Below are positions 35,221 to 44,725 of a stretch of DNA of 64,000 nt, piece after piece. Origin of the DNA: Rhodoferax sp. Its GTDB lineage: Bacteria; Pseudomonadota; Gammaproteobacteria; Burkholderiales; Burkholderiaceae_C. The DNA lies in assembly GCF_012927445.1 (NCBI RefSeq), contig NZ_JABBPD010000007.1:744001-808000 (forward strand), written 5' to 3'. Made by a program: the position numbers and the translations under genes. The first letter of the stretch is position 1. Every line of letters begins with the position of its first letter. The notes under the pieces were generated by a model. The model had not been told where the DNA came from. It saw only the letters and a list, made by a program, of their open reading frames with translations, and ran no database searches.

Positions 35221-36443
35221 GCGCGCAAACCAGCGGCGTAAGTCTGGATGCCCGCTGCCAGCGCCGCCACGCCGCGGTGGATTTCTTCCACGCTCGGGGT
35301 AACGAAGGACAAGCGCAGGGTGCGCGGGTCGGCGTGGTCGGCATAGAACGGGGCACCGGGGACGAAAGCCACCCCTTCCGCCACGGCGTAGGGCAGCAGG
35401 TCCACGGCGCTCATGCCTTTGGGCAAGCGGGCCCACAGGAACATGCCGCCCGCCGGCGTGTTCCAGGTGAGGGTCGAATCGGCGTCGCCCAGTGGCATCT
35501 CGCGGGCCAGCGCGTCCAGCATGGCGTCGCGTTGCGATTTGTAGAGGGCGCGGATGGTCGGCACATGGCGGTCCAGAAAGCCGTCTTTCATGACCTCGGC
35601 AATCAGGCGCTGGTTGAGGCCGGGGCTGTGCAGGTCGGCCGCCTGCTTGGCTTGCAGCAGCTTGGGGTAGACCGACTTGGGCGCCACGACAAAACCCAGG
35701 CGCAGCCCTGGTGCCAGCACTTTGGAGAAGGAGCCGAGGTAGATGCCGCCGTCGGGGTTGCGCGCGGTCAAAGGAGCCGGCGGCGCGGTGTCAAACCAGA
35801 GGTCGCCGTAGGGGTTGTCCTCGATGATGGGCAGGCCCAATTGCATCGCCTCGGCGCTGAGAGCGGCACGGCTGGCCTCCGACATGGTGCGGCCGGTCGG
35901 GTTCTGGAAGTTGGGCAGGGCGTAGAAAAAGCGCGCCCCGGCCGCCTTGGCACGCAGGTCGGCGATGTCTACGCCATCCGCATCGTTGGCCACGCTCACC
36001 ACCTCCGGCTCCATCGGGGAGAAGGCCATCACGGCGCCCAGGTAGGTGGGCGACTCCACCAGAATTTTGCTGCCGGCATCGACCAGCACCTTGGCCGCCA
36101 GGTCGAGGCCTTGCTGCGAGCCGGTGGTGATCAGCACCTGGGCCGGATCGACGTGCCACGGCAGCATGGCGGCGACCATCTCGCGCAGCGGACCAAAGCC
36201 TTCGCTGGCGGCATATTGCAGCGCGCCTGCCGGGTCATCGCGCAACACCTTGGCGCAGGCGGCTTCGAACTCGGCCACCGGAAACGTCTTGGGCGAGGGC
36301 AGGCCACCGGCAAAGCTGATGATGCCGGGCTTTTCGGTGACTTTGAGAATCTCGCGAATCACGGACGGATTCATTTTGTCGGCGCGTTTGGCCAGCACCC
36401 AGGGCGAGGATGGTGTTGCAGTGGGGTTCATGGTGTTGTTCAT
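35217..36443 (-). CDS. PLP-dependent aminotransferase (2-aminoadipate aminotransferase-like)
   Basis: A 408-residue fold-type I aminotransferase. The PLP lysine is Lys241 in YLGSFSKVLAPGLRLGF. Other marks are ISFAGGLPSPKTFP, QYAASEGFGPLREMVA, ITTGSQQGLDLAAKVLVD, VESPTYLGAV, PNFQNPTGRTM and EDNPYGDL. This resembles the LysN / MocR-catalytic-domain class, which acts on 2-aminoadipate, branched or aromatic amino acids. It is coupled by ATGA overlap to the PhzF gene. Confidence 0.88.
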   Translation of the reverse strand: MNNTMNPTATPSSPWVLAKRADKMNPSVIREILKVTEKPGIISFAGGLPSPKTFPVAEFEAACAKVLRDDPAGALQYAASEGFGPLREMVAAMLPWHVDPAQVLITTGSQQGLDLAAKVLVDAGSKILVESPTYLGAVMAFSPMEPEVVSVANDADGVDIADLRAKAAGARFFYALPNFQNPTGRTMSEASRAALSAEAMQLGLPIIEDNPYGDLWFDTAPPAPLTARNPDGGIYLGSFSKVLAPGLRLGFVVAPKSVYPKLLQAKQAADLHSPGLNQRLIAEVMKDGFLDRHVPTIRALYKSQRDAMLDALAREMPLGDADSTLTWNTPAGGMFLWARLPKGMSAVDLLPYAVAEGVAFVPGAPFYADHADPRTLRLSFVTPSVEEIHRGVAALAAGIQTYAAGLRA

Positions 36444-36569
36444 TGGTGTGTGTCGGGCGCGCTCATGGCATCAATACGTCACCTTTCGGTGGCGAGTATT
36501 AGCCGTAAGGTTGTCCTGAAGCGGTTGAGCCAGCATACGCCACACCAGCGCCATTGCGGCGCGTCATGT

Positions 36570-36588
36570 AAAAAAACGGGAACCGTTT
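36570..36588 (-). terminator. Terminator of the flg operon
   Basis: On the minus strand AAACGG-TTC-CCGTTT is followed by a run of T (seven A on the plus strand, 36570-36576), right at the stop codon of the HDOD gene. A 6-bp stem is short, but the T tract is clear. Confidence 0.6.
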
Positions 36589-37840
36589 ACACCAGCAGCA
36601 AGCCCTTGGCGGGATGCGGCCGGACATTGGACAGCGTGCGCAACAGGGCCTGGTTCACCTCTTCGTTGTCGATCTTGTGGGCGTCACAGAGCACGCGGGT
36701 GGCATGGGTGTTGGCCGATTCCAGCGCGGTGGCAATATCAAGGTAGGGCATGTAAGGGCCCGAACGGTTCAGGATGGCGGAGGTGATGCGTTCCGAGAGC
36801 GGCACCCGTGCCAGCGCCTCCGCCAGCGGTTCACCCAGCATCAGGTCCATCTGCGACAGCAGGCCGCACAGGTAAATTTCGCGGCGCAAATCGTCGCCAT
36901 CACCGGCGTCCAGCAGGGTTTCCATCAGGCGCGCCCGAATCACCATGGCGCTTCGCACGGGTTGCAAGTTCATGTCACTGGTGGCATGGGGTAACTGTTC
37001 CAGCAGCCAGGACCGCAGCAGGGAAAAGCCCAGCACCAGCAGGCCGTGGCGGATGGATTCGATTTCGGTGCGCAGGCCCAGGCCCGCCGAGTTGGCATAG
37101 CGCATGAAGCGATAAGTCAGGATCGGCTCTTCACTCAGGATCTGCTCAATATGCTCCACGGAATCATCGGCATCGATGGCCTCGATCAGGCGCACGACCC
37201 CGCGGTGCCCCGGCTGGATTCGCCGATGCCGGTACCCGAGCAGCACTTCTTCCATCGGCCAGCCGGCCACCGCCCAAGCGCCTTGCTCGTCCAGGCAGTG
37301 CTCTACCAAAACCCGGCTGGCAACCGATTCGTAAACATGACCGGCCAGAACCGGGCTGGTCACCCGGCTGGTTTGCGAGGCATTGGCGCCGTTTTGTTTG
37401 CGCAGCGACACCCGCAATCCGTCCAGCGCTTCCTCGGCCGTCAGGGTCACCATGGTGCGTAAAAAACAGGGGGCGAGTGCCGCCGAGGGACGGGTGCCGG
37501 ATTCGCCGCGCCAGATCAGCTTCAGGCCGCGCTGGTGCGCCTGGTGAACGCGCTGGGCCATCGCCGGGTCGCGCAGTTGCGACTCTTGTACTTCAATCCA
37601 CGGGCAGTCTGCCGGTGCGTTGTCCAGAATGTCGGCCAGGAGTCGGTCGGACTGGATGGACAACAGCAAGGTGGGGGCTTGCTCCGACCACACTTCAGCA
37701 AGTGCGCTCAAAAAATGTTGAGAATCCACCGGGCACATGTCGTCAATGCCGACGAACAATTGCACACCCCGCAGTTGACGCAATTGGCTCCACAGCAGCT
37801 GATAGCCAAGTGAAACACTGCCAAGAACGGTATGGGCCAT
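36587..37840 (-). CDS. HDOD domain protein with degenerate EAL-like N-terminus
   Basis: A 417-residue protein at the end of the flg operon, 4 nt after flgL. Residues about 200-400 form an HDOD domain (VVRLIEAIDADDSVEHIEQILSEEPILTYRFMRYANSAG region). The N-terminal 190 residues have the position and hydrophobic pattern of an EAL domain, as in YuxH-type proteins, but no EAL or metal-binding motif is visible (FVGIDDMCPVDSQHFL, IWRGESGTRP). It probably signals by protein contact rather than by cleaving cyclic di-GMP. Its location suggests a motility role; this is inference. Confidence 0.75.
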   Translation of the reverse strand: MAHTVLGSVSLGYQLLWSQLRQLRGVQLFVGIDDMCPVDSQHFLSALAEVWSEQAPTLLLSIQSDRLLADILDNAPADCPWIEVQESQLRDPAMAQRVHQAHQRGLKLIWRGESGTRPSAALAPCFLRTMVTLTAEEALDGLRVSLRKQNGANASQTSRVTSPVLAGHVYESVASRVLVEHCLDEQGAWAVAGWPMEEVLLGYRHRRIQPGHRGVVRLIEAIDADDSVEHIEQILSEEPILTYRFMRYANSAGLGLRTEIESIRHGLLVLGFSLLRSWLLEQLPHATSDMNLQPVRSAMVIRARLMETLLDAGDGDDLRREIYLCGLLSQMDLMLGEPLAEALARVPLSERITSAILNRSGPYMPYLDIATALESANTHATRVLCDAHKIDNEEVNQALLRTLSNVRPHPAKGLLLV

Positions 37841-37844
37841 GATG

Positions 37845-39059
37845 TCAGCTGATGTAGTTGAAGAAGGACAGCTTCTGAATTTGTGCGTAGGACTGCAAGG
37901 CTACTTGGTAGCCGGTGTCTATTTTTTTGAAGTCTGATAAGCCTTTAATCATGTCCATATCTTCTGCCCTTGCCTTGTCAGCGGTCAGTTGAATCGTGCG
38001 GCCTTGCTGAGTGTTCGTGATATTGTCGGCACGGTTGAGCCAGTCGCCCGCCTGGCCCCGGGCCGAGCTGATCTTGCTCATGCTGGCGTCAATTTGAGTT
38101 AGCGCCAGAGGAATAGTTTGGTTAACACGGGTCTGGACGCCACTTTTAATACCAGCGATGGCATCGTCCAGTAAATTGAAAACATTGCTTTTTGTGCTGG
38201 GGCTGATCTGGATCGCATCATTATTGGCCGGCGCGCCGTGGGCAACAAAGGACATGCCGCCAAACTGGATCGCCTGGCCGTCTACGTACGGTTGAGCCGC
38301 AAGGATGGCGGGGCCAACAGGTGAGGGGGCGATGGTCGCGTCATAAACGTTATAGGTTGTAACGCCTGCCACCACACTGAAGTTCACGCTGTAGTTGTGG
38401 CCAGTCAGCGCCGCTTGGGAGACAACCTGTCCCGTATCGGTCGATACCGTTCCCGTATTAAGCGCGGCCGGTGAGGCGGGCAGTGCGACGTTAAAAGTAC
38501 CGTTGCCTGACGGCACATTCATCCAGATGGCTTGGCCGTCCATCGCCCCTGGCAAGGTGGTTTCCGTGCTGGCCCGCTGGCCTGATATTCCGTTAAAGGT
38601 TACCCCGGCAGTCAAGTCTGTGAAGGGCGTGCTGGCGCTACCTAAGCCGCCAAACAGGGGGAGGCCATTGTTATCGACTCGGTTCGCCAAGCTAAACAAT
38701 TGGTCTCGCAGGCCCGTCAATTGTTGGGCAACGGAGGCGCGATCTGTTGGACTGAGGGTGCCATTGCCGGCGCTAACCACGAGCTCGCGAAAGCTTTGCA
38801 TCAGATTAGATGCTTCACCCAGGGTGGACTCCGACATGGTGATGGAATTGCGCTGGACATCCAAGGCGCGCTGATCAGTTGCCACGCGTGTAATGCGTGT
38901 CAAGGCGCGCTCGGCCTGTCCCGCGCCGGTTGGGTCGTCACTGGGTCTGTTGATATTTTTGCCAGAAGTCAACTTCTCCTGCTGGCTGGAAAGTTCGGAT
39001 TGTCGCGTGTACAGGTTCTGCAGCGCGTTGTCATAGGTGTTGGCTGAGCCTAGTCGCAT
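37845..39059 (-). CDS. flgL: Flagellar hook-associated protein 3 (FlgL)
   Basis: FlgL forms the second hook-filament junction ring. The 404 residues have the flagellin-like N-terminal helix (NTYDNALQNLYTRQSELSSQQEKLTSG) with NRPSDDPTGAGQAERAL, and the matching C-terminal helix (IQLTADKARAEDMDMIKGLSDF), with a variable middle. It follows flgK by 28 nt in the leftward flg operon. It is longer than E. coli FlgL (317), the extra length being in the exposed middle domain. Confidence 0.93.
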   Translation of the reverse strand: MRLGSANTYDNALQNLYTRQSELSSQQEKLTSGKNINRPSDDPTGAGQAERALTRITRVATDQRALDVQRNSITMSESTLGEASNLMQSFRELVVSAGNGTLSPTDRASVAQQLTGLRDQLFSLANRVDNNGLPLFGGLGSASTPFTDLTAGVTFNGISGQRASTETTLPGAMDGQAIWMNVPSGNGTFNVALPASPAALNTGTVSTDTGQVVSQAALTGHNYSVNFSVVAGVTTYNVYDATIAPSPVGPAILAAQPYVDGQAIQFGGMSFVAHGAPANNDAIQISPSTKSNVFNLLDDAIAGIKSGVQTRVNQTIPLALTQIDASMSKISSARGQAGDWLNRADNITNTQQGRTIQLTADKARAEDMDMIKGLSDFKKIDTGYQVALQSYAQIQKLSFFNYIS

Positions 39060-39087
39060 GATATGTTCCTCTTAGGGCGCGATAAAA

Positions 39088-41055
39088 CTAACGCGCCACC
39101 GTCTGCATCAGAGATTCAAAAACGCTTTGCGCGATCTGCAGCATTTTGGCCGATGCCTGATAAGCCTGTTGGAATTGCAGCAGTTTTGCGGCTTCCTCGT
39201 CAAGGTTGACACCAGACACGCTGGCGCGGTCCGTCTCAATATTTGTGGCAATGGATTTGGACACTGCTGCCGTATAGCCAGCGCTCTGCACACGCACGCC
39301 GATTTCTGCCATGGCGCTGGCATAGCCATCGGTCAATGCCGCACCATCAAACATGGCGACATCACGCAAAGCAATCATGGCTTCAGCATTGCCGGAATTC
39401 AGTTTTGGGTCGGCGTTTGGCTGTACGGTGGCGGTGCTGCCCACATTGAAGGTGTCGCCTGCTACGGCGGAGCCGCTGAGCTTCAGCGACCAGCCGGTAG
39501 CACCGGGCGTCGTTGTATCGAATTCAATGGCCTGTCCTGGTGTATAGGCATAAGAGACCGCTCCGGTATCAGACCGCGTATATGTTCCCACTGAGGTAAA
39601 TGTCAGTGTTATTGCTGCCGGTGCCGGGATGGATCTGGCCGCCAGACTGGCCACGGCCAATGTGCCCTTGTTACTGGCGCCCGCGCTGGCCGCCACCGGG
39701 CTGGTAATGGCCAGGGCCGCTGGCGAAGAAAAAGCAGTTTTAATGCTTGATGCTGCGGAACTGAATGGAGAAATTAAAAAATGGTCGCCTGCTGCTGCAC
39801 CGGCGCTGACCGTGATATTCAGTCCGTCGAGCGATGCCAGTATGGGCGCTGCAGGGGCCGGCACTTGCGGGAATGGGATGACCACGCCATCAGATAGGCG
39901 AGTGATGTTTCCTGCCGTGGCGCTTGTAAAGCTGACTTCGTAGTTAGACGGAAGCAGTTTCGTGGTACCCGAAGATGGAGGCGGTTGAATCGCAACCTGC
40001 AAGGTCGCTGTAATAGGAAGACCTGTCAACGAGTTGCCTGCTAAGGCGGCAAGGCCATTGGGTAAGGCGCTGAGCGTAAATAGGTTTCCACCTGCTGAGC
40101 CGTTCAAGTCAATGCCAAGTTTGTGCTGGTCATTGGCCGCTGTTCCAATCGCCAAAGCCATGCGTCCGAGCAGGTTTGAGGCAAGCGCCAGATCAGTATT
40201 CTGAAATTTCAGCAAACCCGTTATTTGACCTCCACCCAGCGTGGCCTCTTCCAGTACAACGGGCGCGCCGCCAATTTGCAATGTCAGCTTGGCTTTGCCT
40301 GGATCGCCGAAGGCATCCTGGCCCACGCCAACCTTCGACACCGTGGTGCCCAGAACCAATGGCTGACTGCCTGCCAGGAAAATCCCTATTGTCCCGTCGT
40401 CGGCAGGAATATTGGTGGTCTGAACATATTGATTTAGTTCCTTGATGAGCTGATCGCGCTGGTCGTACAGGTCATTCGGCGGTTGGCCCGAGCCTTGAGC
40501 GCGCGAAATTTGTTCATTGGCCGCAGCGATGCGTCCCGCCAGACTGTTGACGGCGGCTACTGAGACCCTAAGCTGGCTGCTGACCCCCTGTTGCAAGTCC
40601 TCCAGACTGATTGATGCAGACCGAAAGCGGGAAGCCATTTCATCTGCACGGCTGAGAGCCACGGTGCGTGCGGTCAGGTCTGTTGGTGCGTTTGCAACAT
40701 CTGAAAAAGAGTTCAGCATGTCGCTCACGGCGGCCCCTAGACCGCTCGCGCCCCCCTGGAAAATATTTTCAAGCTGCTTGAGTTGATCCAATCGGGTGGT
40801 GTCTGAGGCCGAGACGGAACTGGAGAGGGCGGCTTGGCGCGTCAAGAATTCGCTGTGATTGCGCAGGATGGTCTGAACATCAACACCTTTGCCAATGTAA
40901 CCGCTACCGGTGAATTGACCCGCAAGGTTTTGCAGTACTACCGATTGGCGCGAATAGCCGGGCGTATTGACGTTGGCAATATTGTTGCCCGCCGTTTGCA
41001 GTGCGATCTGATTCGCTTGCAGGGCACGGGTGCCGACGCTAAGTAGGCCGCTCAT
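39088..41055 (-). CDS. flgK: Flagellar hook-associated protein 1 (FlgK)
   Basis: FlgK forms the first hook-filament junction ring. The 655 residues have the conserved N-terminus (LLSVGTRALQANQIALQTAG, NIANVNTPGYSRQSVVLQN) and C-terminus (VNLDEEAAKLLQFQQAYQA, SAKMLQIAQSVFESLMQTV). It is about 100 residues longer than E. coli FlgK (547), the difference lying in a Ser/Thr/Ala-rich middle region. The ATG overlaps the flgJ stop (ATGA). Confidence 0.95.
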   Translation of the reverse strand: MSGLLSVGTRALQANQIALQTAGNNIANVNTPGYSRQSVVLQNLAGQFTGSGYIGKGVDVQTILRNHSEFLTRQAALSSSVSASDTTRLDQLKQLENIFQGGASGLGAAVSDMLNSFSDVANAPTDLTARTVALSRADEMASRFRSASISLEDLQQGVSSQLRVSVAAVNSLAGRIAAANEQISRAQGSGQPPNDLYDQRDQLIKELNQYVQTTNIPADDGTIGIFLAGSQPLVLGTTVSKVGVGQDAFGDPGKAKLTLQIGGAPVVLEEATLGGGQITGLLKFQNTDLALASNLLGRMALAIGTAANDQHKLGIDLNGSAGGNLFTLSALPNGLAALAGNSLTGLPITATLQVAIQPPPSSGTTKLLPSNYEVSFTSATAGNITRLSDGVVIPFPQVPAPAAPILASLDGLNITVSAGAAAGDHFLISPFSSAASSIKTAFSSPAALAITSPVAASAGASNKGTLAVASLAARSIPAPAAITLTFTSVGTYTRSDTGAVSYAYTPGQAIEFDTTTPGATGWSLKLSGSAVAGDTFNVGSTATVQPNADPKLNSGNAEAMIALRDVAMFDGAALTDGYASAMAEIGVRVQSAGYTAAVSKSIATNIETDRASVSGVNLDEEAAKLLQFQQAYQASAKMLQIAQSVFESLMQTVAR

Positions 41056-41978
41056 ACGCTTTGCGCCACAACTTGCGCGCGCTGCAGTCGCTGCGTGGTG
41101 TTAATGGCGCGGCTCAGTTTGGCGGCGTAATCCGGGTCGGTGGCATAGCCGGCTTTTTTCAGACTGGTCGCGAATGCATGAGCCGATTCGGTTTGCTGAC
41201 TGGCCTGTGCATAGCGGGGAGATTGGGTGATGAGGCGGGCGTAATCGCGAAACGACGATTCGTAAGAATCGTAGGCCCGAAACTTGGCCACTGTTTTATG
41301 GGCAACGCCGTTGACGTATTCGGTCGTGCTCACCTCGGCCACCTTGCCGGTCCAGCCAGCGCCGGCCTTGATGCCAAAAAGATTGTAGGAGTTCGCGCCA
41401 CCTTTCATCTTGATCTCATGCTTGCCCCAGCCGGTCTCATGGCCCGCTTGCCCGACCATGTAGCTGGCCGGGATGCCGCTTGATTTTTCCACTTTGATAG
41501 CCGCTTCAGTGTGACGTTGAACAAAATTGCTTTGACTCACCGTGGCGTTGGCTGTCGGTGCGGCGGCCTGGTTGCCATAGGCTGCCAGAGAGGAGGCCTT
41601 GCGCAAGGCACTGAGGGGCGTTGCGGCAGGCTTGGTGCCTGCCTCTAGGGCGCCCGGCTCGGTGCTGCCCATTTGGCGCGACAACTGCTGCGCAATCAGG
41701 TCGGAGAGCCCACCCGGTTGCCCAGACATCTGCACCGCAAATTGTTGGTCTAACAGATCGGCGCCCAAGTCACCGCCCGGGCTGTCCATCATGCCGGATT
41801 TCATGGTGGCATCACGCATGCTTTTAATCAGTTCACGCATGAAGAGTGACTCAAATTGTTTGGCCGCTTCCTTGATGGCCGCAGGTGATTTTTGACCGGC
41901 CTGCAGCTTCAGGTTGTTGAGTGAGCGTGCGTCCGCCGCCAGTGCGCCGGAGTTTGTGGAGAGTTGCCCGTAACTCAT
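41052..41978 (-). CDS. flgJ: Flagellar rod assembly protein and muramidase FlgJ
   Basis: A 308-residue bifunctional FlgJ. The N-terminal half is the rod cap (KQFESLFMRELIKSMRDAT, with MMDSPGGDLGADLLDQQFA). The C-terminal half is a peptidoglycan hydrolase domain with the likely catalytic Glu in GQAGHETGWGKHEI and YNLFGIKAG, clearing the cell wall for the rod. Its stop overlaps flgK; flgI ends 1 nt before its start. Confidence 0.95.
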   Translation of the reverse strand: MSYGQLSTNSGALAADARSLNNLKLQAGQKSPAAIKEAAKQFESLFMRELIKSMRDATMKSGMMDSPGGDLGADLLDQQFAVQMSGQPGGLSDLIAQQLSRQMGSTEPGALEAGTKPAATPLSALRKASSLAAYGNQAAAPTANATVSQSNFVQRHTEAAIKVEKSSGIPASYMVGQAGHETGWGKHEIKMKGGANSYNLFGIKAGAGWTGKVAEVSTTEYVNGVAHKTVAKFRAYDSYESSFRDYARLITQSPRYAQASQQTESAHAFATSLKKAGYATDPDYAAKLSRAINTTQRLQRAQVVAQSV

Positions 41979-41979
41979 A

Positions 41980-43125
41980 TTAAATAACCTCCAGCTCTGC
42001 GTTCAGTGCGCCTGCGGCCTTGATGGCTTGCAAAATGGCCAGCAGGTCTTGCGGTGTGGCACCCAAAGCATTCAGGGCGCGCACCACATCCGACAACTGG
42101 GTCGATGCCGGCACCTGGATCAAGATGCCGGGTTCCTGTTTGATCTGGATATTAGATTTTTCCGTCACCACCGTTTGCCCGCCTGTTGACAAAGCGTTGG
42201 GCTGGCTGACCACAGGGGTCGAACTGATGCTGATGGACAGGTTGCCGTGGGCAATGGCGCAGGGCCCCAGGGACACCGCCTGGTTGAGCACGATCGAGCC
42301 GGTGCGTGAATTGATGACCACTTTGGCCGAGGGAATTGACGCTTCCAGCGGGAGCTCTTCCATTTCGGCAATAAAGGACACCCGCGCGTCTGACTCCATG
42401 GGGGCACTGACCTTGACGGTGCGCCCGTCGAGCGCCCGGGCCGAGCCTTCGCCAAAGCGTTTGTTGATGGCCTGCGCCACGCGCCGTGCCGTTTGAAAAT
42501 CCGAGGCTTCCAGGCCCAGATTGATGCTGTTGCCCTCCAGCAAAGGCGTCGGCACAATTCGCTCCACCTGCGCGCCACCCGGAATGCGCCCGGCGCTCAG
42601 GTGGTTGATTTGTACCTTGCTGCCACCAGCTGCCGCTCCAGCGCCAGCCACAACAATGTTGCCCTGTGCCAATGCATAGACCTCCCCATCAGCGCCTTTG
42701 AGCGGCGTTGCAATCAGCATGCCGCCCTTGATAGATTTGGAGTTGCCCATCGAGGAGACGGTGACGTCGATGGTCTGGCCCGGCCTGGCAAAGGCCGGCA
42801 GTTGTGCCGTTACCAGAACCGCCGCCACGTTCTTGAGTTGCAATTGGGACAGAGACGCCGCAGGCAGCGTAATGCCGAGCTGTTGCAGGTAATTGGCAAT
42901 GCCTTGCGAGGTGTAAGGCATCTGGGTGGTTTGATCGCCCGTGCCATCGAGTCCAACAACCAAACCAAAACCGGTCAACTGATTGCTACGCACCCCTTCA
43001 ACCGCCGCCACTTCCTTAATACGGTAGGCATGGACCGTACCGGCCACAAAAAGACTCGCGAGCAACCACAGCGCTGCCTGTGGCCAGAACTGGTGTCGTT
43101 TGTGTGATGTGTGGCTGGTGTGCAT
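41980..43125 (-). CDS. flgI: Flagellar P-ring protein FlgI
   Basis: FlgI polymerises into the periplasmic P ring. The 381 residues begin with a signal peptide (cut after VHA, about residue 33) and continue with YRIKEVAAVEGVRSNQLTGFGLVVGLDGTGD, then GMLIATPLKGADGEVYALAQG and a C-terminal PNALSTGGQTVVT. All are typical. It is exported through Sec and needs an intramolecular disulfide in some species; no such Cys pair is obvious here. Confidence 0.96.
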   Translation of the reverse strand: MHTSHTSHKRHQFWPQAALWLLASLFVAGTVHAYRIKEVAAVEGVRSNQLTGFGLVVGLDGTGDQTTQMPYTSQGIANYLQQLGITLPAASLSQLQLKNVAAVLVTAQLPAFARPGQTIDVTVSSMGNSKSIKGGMLIATPLKGADGEVYALAQGNIVVAGAGAAAGGSKVQINHLSAGRIPGGAQVERIVPTPLLEGNSINLGLEASDFQTARRVAQAINKRFGEGSARALDGRTVKVSAPMESDARVSFIAEMEELPLEASIPSAKVVINSRTGSIVLNQAVSLGPCAIAHGNLSISISSTPVVSQPNALSTGGQTVVTEKSNIQIKQEPGILIQVPASTQLSDVVRALNALGATPQDLLAILQAIKAAGALNAELEVI

Positions 43126-43159
43126 GGTTGGTTACCCCTCGGCACTATTCTCGATAGCT

Positions 43160-43891
43160 TTAGAAGGGGAGAAAGCTGAAAAAGAACCGTGTTAACCAGC
43201 CAACTGTCTGCGCTTCGGCCTGTGCGCCTCGTCCTTTTGACTCGATACGGGCATTGGCGACCTGTGTCGAATTGACAATGCTGCCCGGCTGCACCACGCG
43301 TGGATCGATGGTGCCGGAGAAGCGCAGGACATCCACATTCTGGTTTACGCCAATCTGCTTCTCTCCCGTAACGACCAGATGGCCATTGGGCAGCACGTCC
43401 ACCACGGTGGTGGTGATCGTGCCGGAAAAAGTATTCGCGCTCTCGGTGCCGCCCTTGCCGGAAAAGTCGCTGGCGGAGGCCGTGCCGGCTTTCAGGTTGA
43501 CCAAGTCGACGGCAGACAACAGCGGGAAGGCAGAGACGCTGGCGTCGGAGGAGGTGGTCCGGTTCGCGGTTGATTTCGAGACCTGGCTGGCGGTAATTTT
43601 TTCAATAATCTGAATCGTGACGGTGTCGCCAATGGCCCGTGCCCGGGGATCTTCAAAAGCCGGGCGATAGCTGACCTTGTGAAATAGACTGCCGGTGGCG
43701 GGTCGGTCTGGAAAGGCGGTGGATGCGATGGGTTGCGCAACTTTGGGCTCGGCAAAATCGACTTTGACGGTTTGCGGCAGCGATTCGCAGCCGGCGCAGA
43801 CCAAGCCAACGCCCAGTGCCATGCCACAGCCCCGCAGAGCGCGGCCCAGCAGTTGCAGGCGGGCTATCGCTGTCTTCATGATGGCGGTCAC
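43160..43891 (-). CDS. flgH: Flagellar L-ring lipoprotein FlgH
   Basis: FlgH forms the outer-membrane L ring. The 243 residues have a lipoprotein signal ending VCAGC (lipid Cys35; the -3 residue is unusual). The mature part includes [55 protein letters not shown] and [26 protein letters not shown]. The GTG start overlaps the flgG stop; an ATG four codons downstream is the alternative start. Confidence 0.95.
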   Translation of the reverse strand: MTAIMKTAIARLQLLGRALRGCGMALGVGLVCAGCESLPQTVKVDFAEPKVAQPIASTAFPDRPATGSLFHKVSYRPAFEDPRARAIGDTVTIQIIEKITASQVSKSTANRTTSSDASVSAFPLLSAVDLVNLKAGTASASDFSGKGGTESANTFSGTITTTVVDVLPNGHLVVTGEKQIGVNQNVDVLRFSGTIDPRVVQPGSIVNSTQVANARIESKGRGAQAEAQTVGWLTRFFFSFLPF

Positions 43892-44670
43892 AACTGGCCT
43901 AGTTTTTGCAGCATTTGGTCCGAGGTCTGGATCGCCTTGGAGTTCATTTCATAAGCCCGTTGGGTTTGAATCATCGTCACCAACTCCTGCACCACGTTGA
44001 CGTTGGATGTTTCTACATAACCTTGCATCAACGAGCCCAGACCATTGGCGCCGGGTGTGCCACTGTTGGGCTGGCCGGAGGCCGGGGTCTCGGCGTACAG
44101 GTTCTGTCCCTTGGGGTCGAGGCCCGCCGGGTTGATAAAGCTGGCCAGTGCGATGGTGCCAATGGATTGCGGCGAAGTCGTGCCCGGAATCTGGGCGGTG
44201 ACGGTGCCGTCGCCCGCAATGGCGATGCCGGTGGCGTTGGCGGGAACCGTGACGCCATTGGCAATTGGCAGCCCGGTGGAGGTGACCAAACGGCCTTGCG
44301 AATCGACCTGGAAGGAGCCGTCACGGGTGTAGTTGGTGGTGCCGTCCGGCATCGTGACCTGAAAGAAACCATTGCCTTGCACCGCGACATCGAGTTTATT
44401 GCCCGATTGCTGCAGCGCACCTTGTGAAAACGAGCGGCTGGTGGCCACGGTGCGCACGCCCAAGCCAATTTGCAGCCCGGTGGGCAACTGGGATTGCTCC
44501 GAGCTGTTTGAACCCGCTTGGCGCAGGTTCTGGTACATCAGGTCTTCAAACACCGCGCTGGCACGTTTGAAGCCGTTGGTTGAAACGTTGGCCAAGTTGT
44601 TGGAGATGACGTCCAGCTGTGTTTGCTGGGCTTCCATGCCGGTCTTGGAGATCCACAGAGAGTTGATCAT
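43888..44670 (-). CDS. flgG: Flagellar distal rod protein FlgG
   Basis: FlgG builds the distal rod. The product has 260 residues, as in E. coli. Conserved ends are [20 protein letters not shown] with [21 protein letters not shown] and [20 protein letters not shown] with [17 protein letters not shown]. It lies between flgF and flgH. Confidence 0.96.
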   Translation of the reverse strand: MINSLWISKTGMEAQQTQLDVISNNLANVSTNGFKRASAVFEDLMYQNLRQAGSNSSEQSQLPTGLQIGLGVRTVATSRSFSQGALQQSGNKLDVAVQGNGFFQVTMPDGTTNYTRDGSFQVDSQGRLVTSTGLPIANGVTVPANATGIAIAGDGTVTAQIPGTTSPQSIGTIALASFINPAGLDPKGQNLYAETPASGQPNSGTPGANGLGSLMQGYVETSNVNVVQELVTMIQTQRAYEMNSKAIQTSDQMLQKLGQL

Positions 44671-44725
44671 GATGATGTCCTGGGCTGATTATGGGGATGG
44701 GATGCGAGGGTGCGAGTGATCAGGC

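Noticed and set aside
34282..35436. A 384-residue version of the PhzF protein
   Set aside because: The extra 72 N-terminal residues overlap the aminotransferase gene in another frame and have no family similarity; the ATGA overlap at 35217-35220 gives the normal PhzF start.
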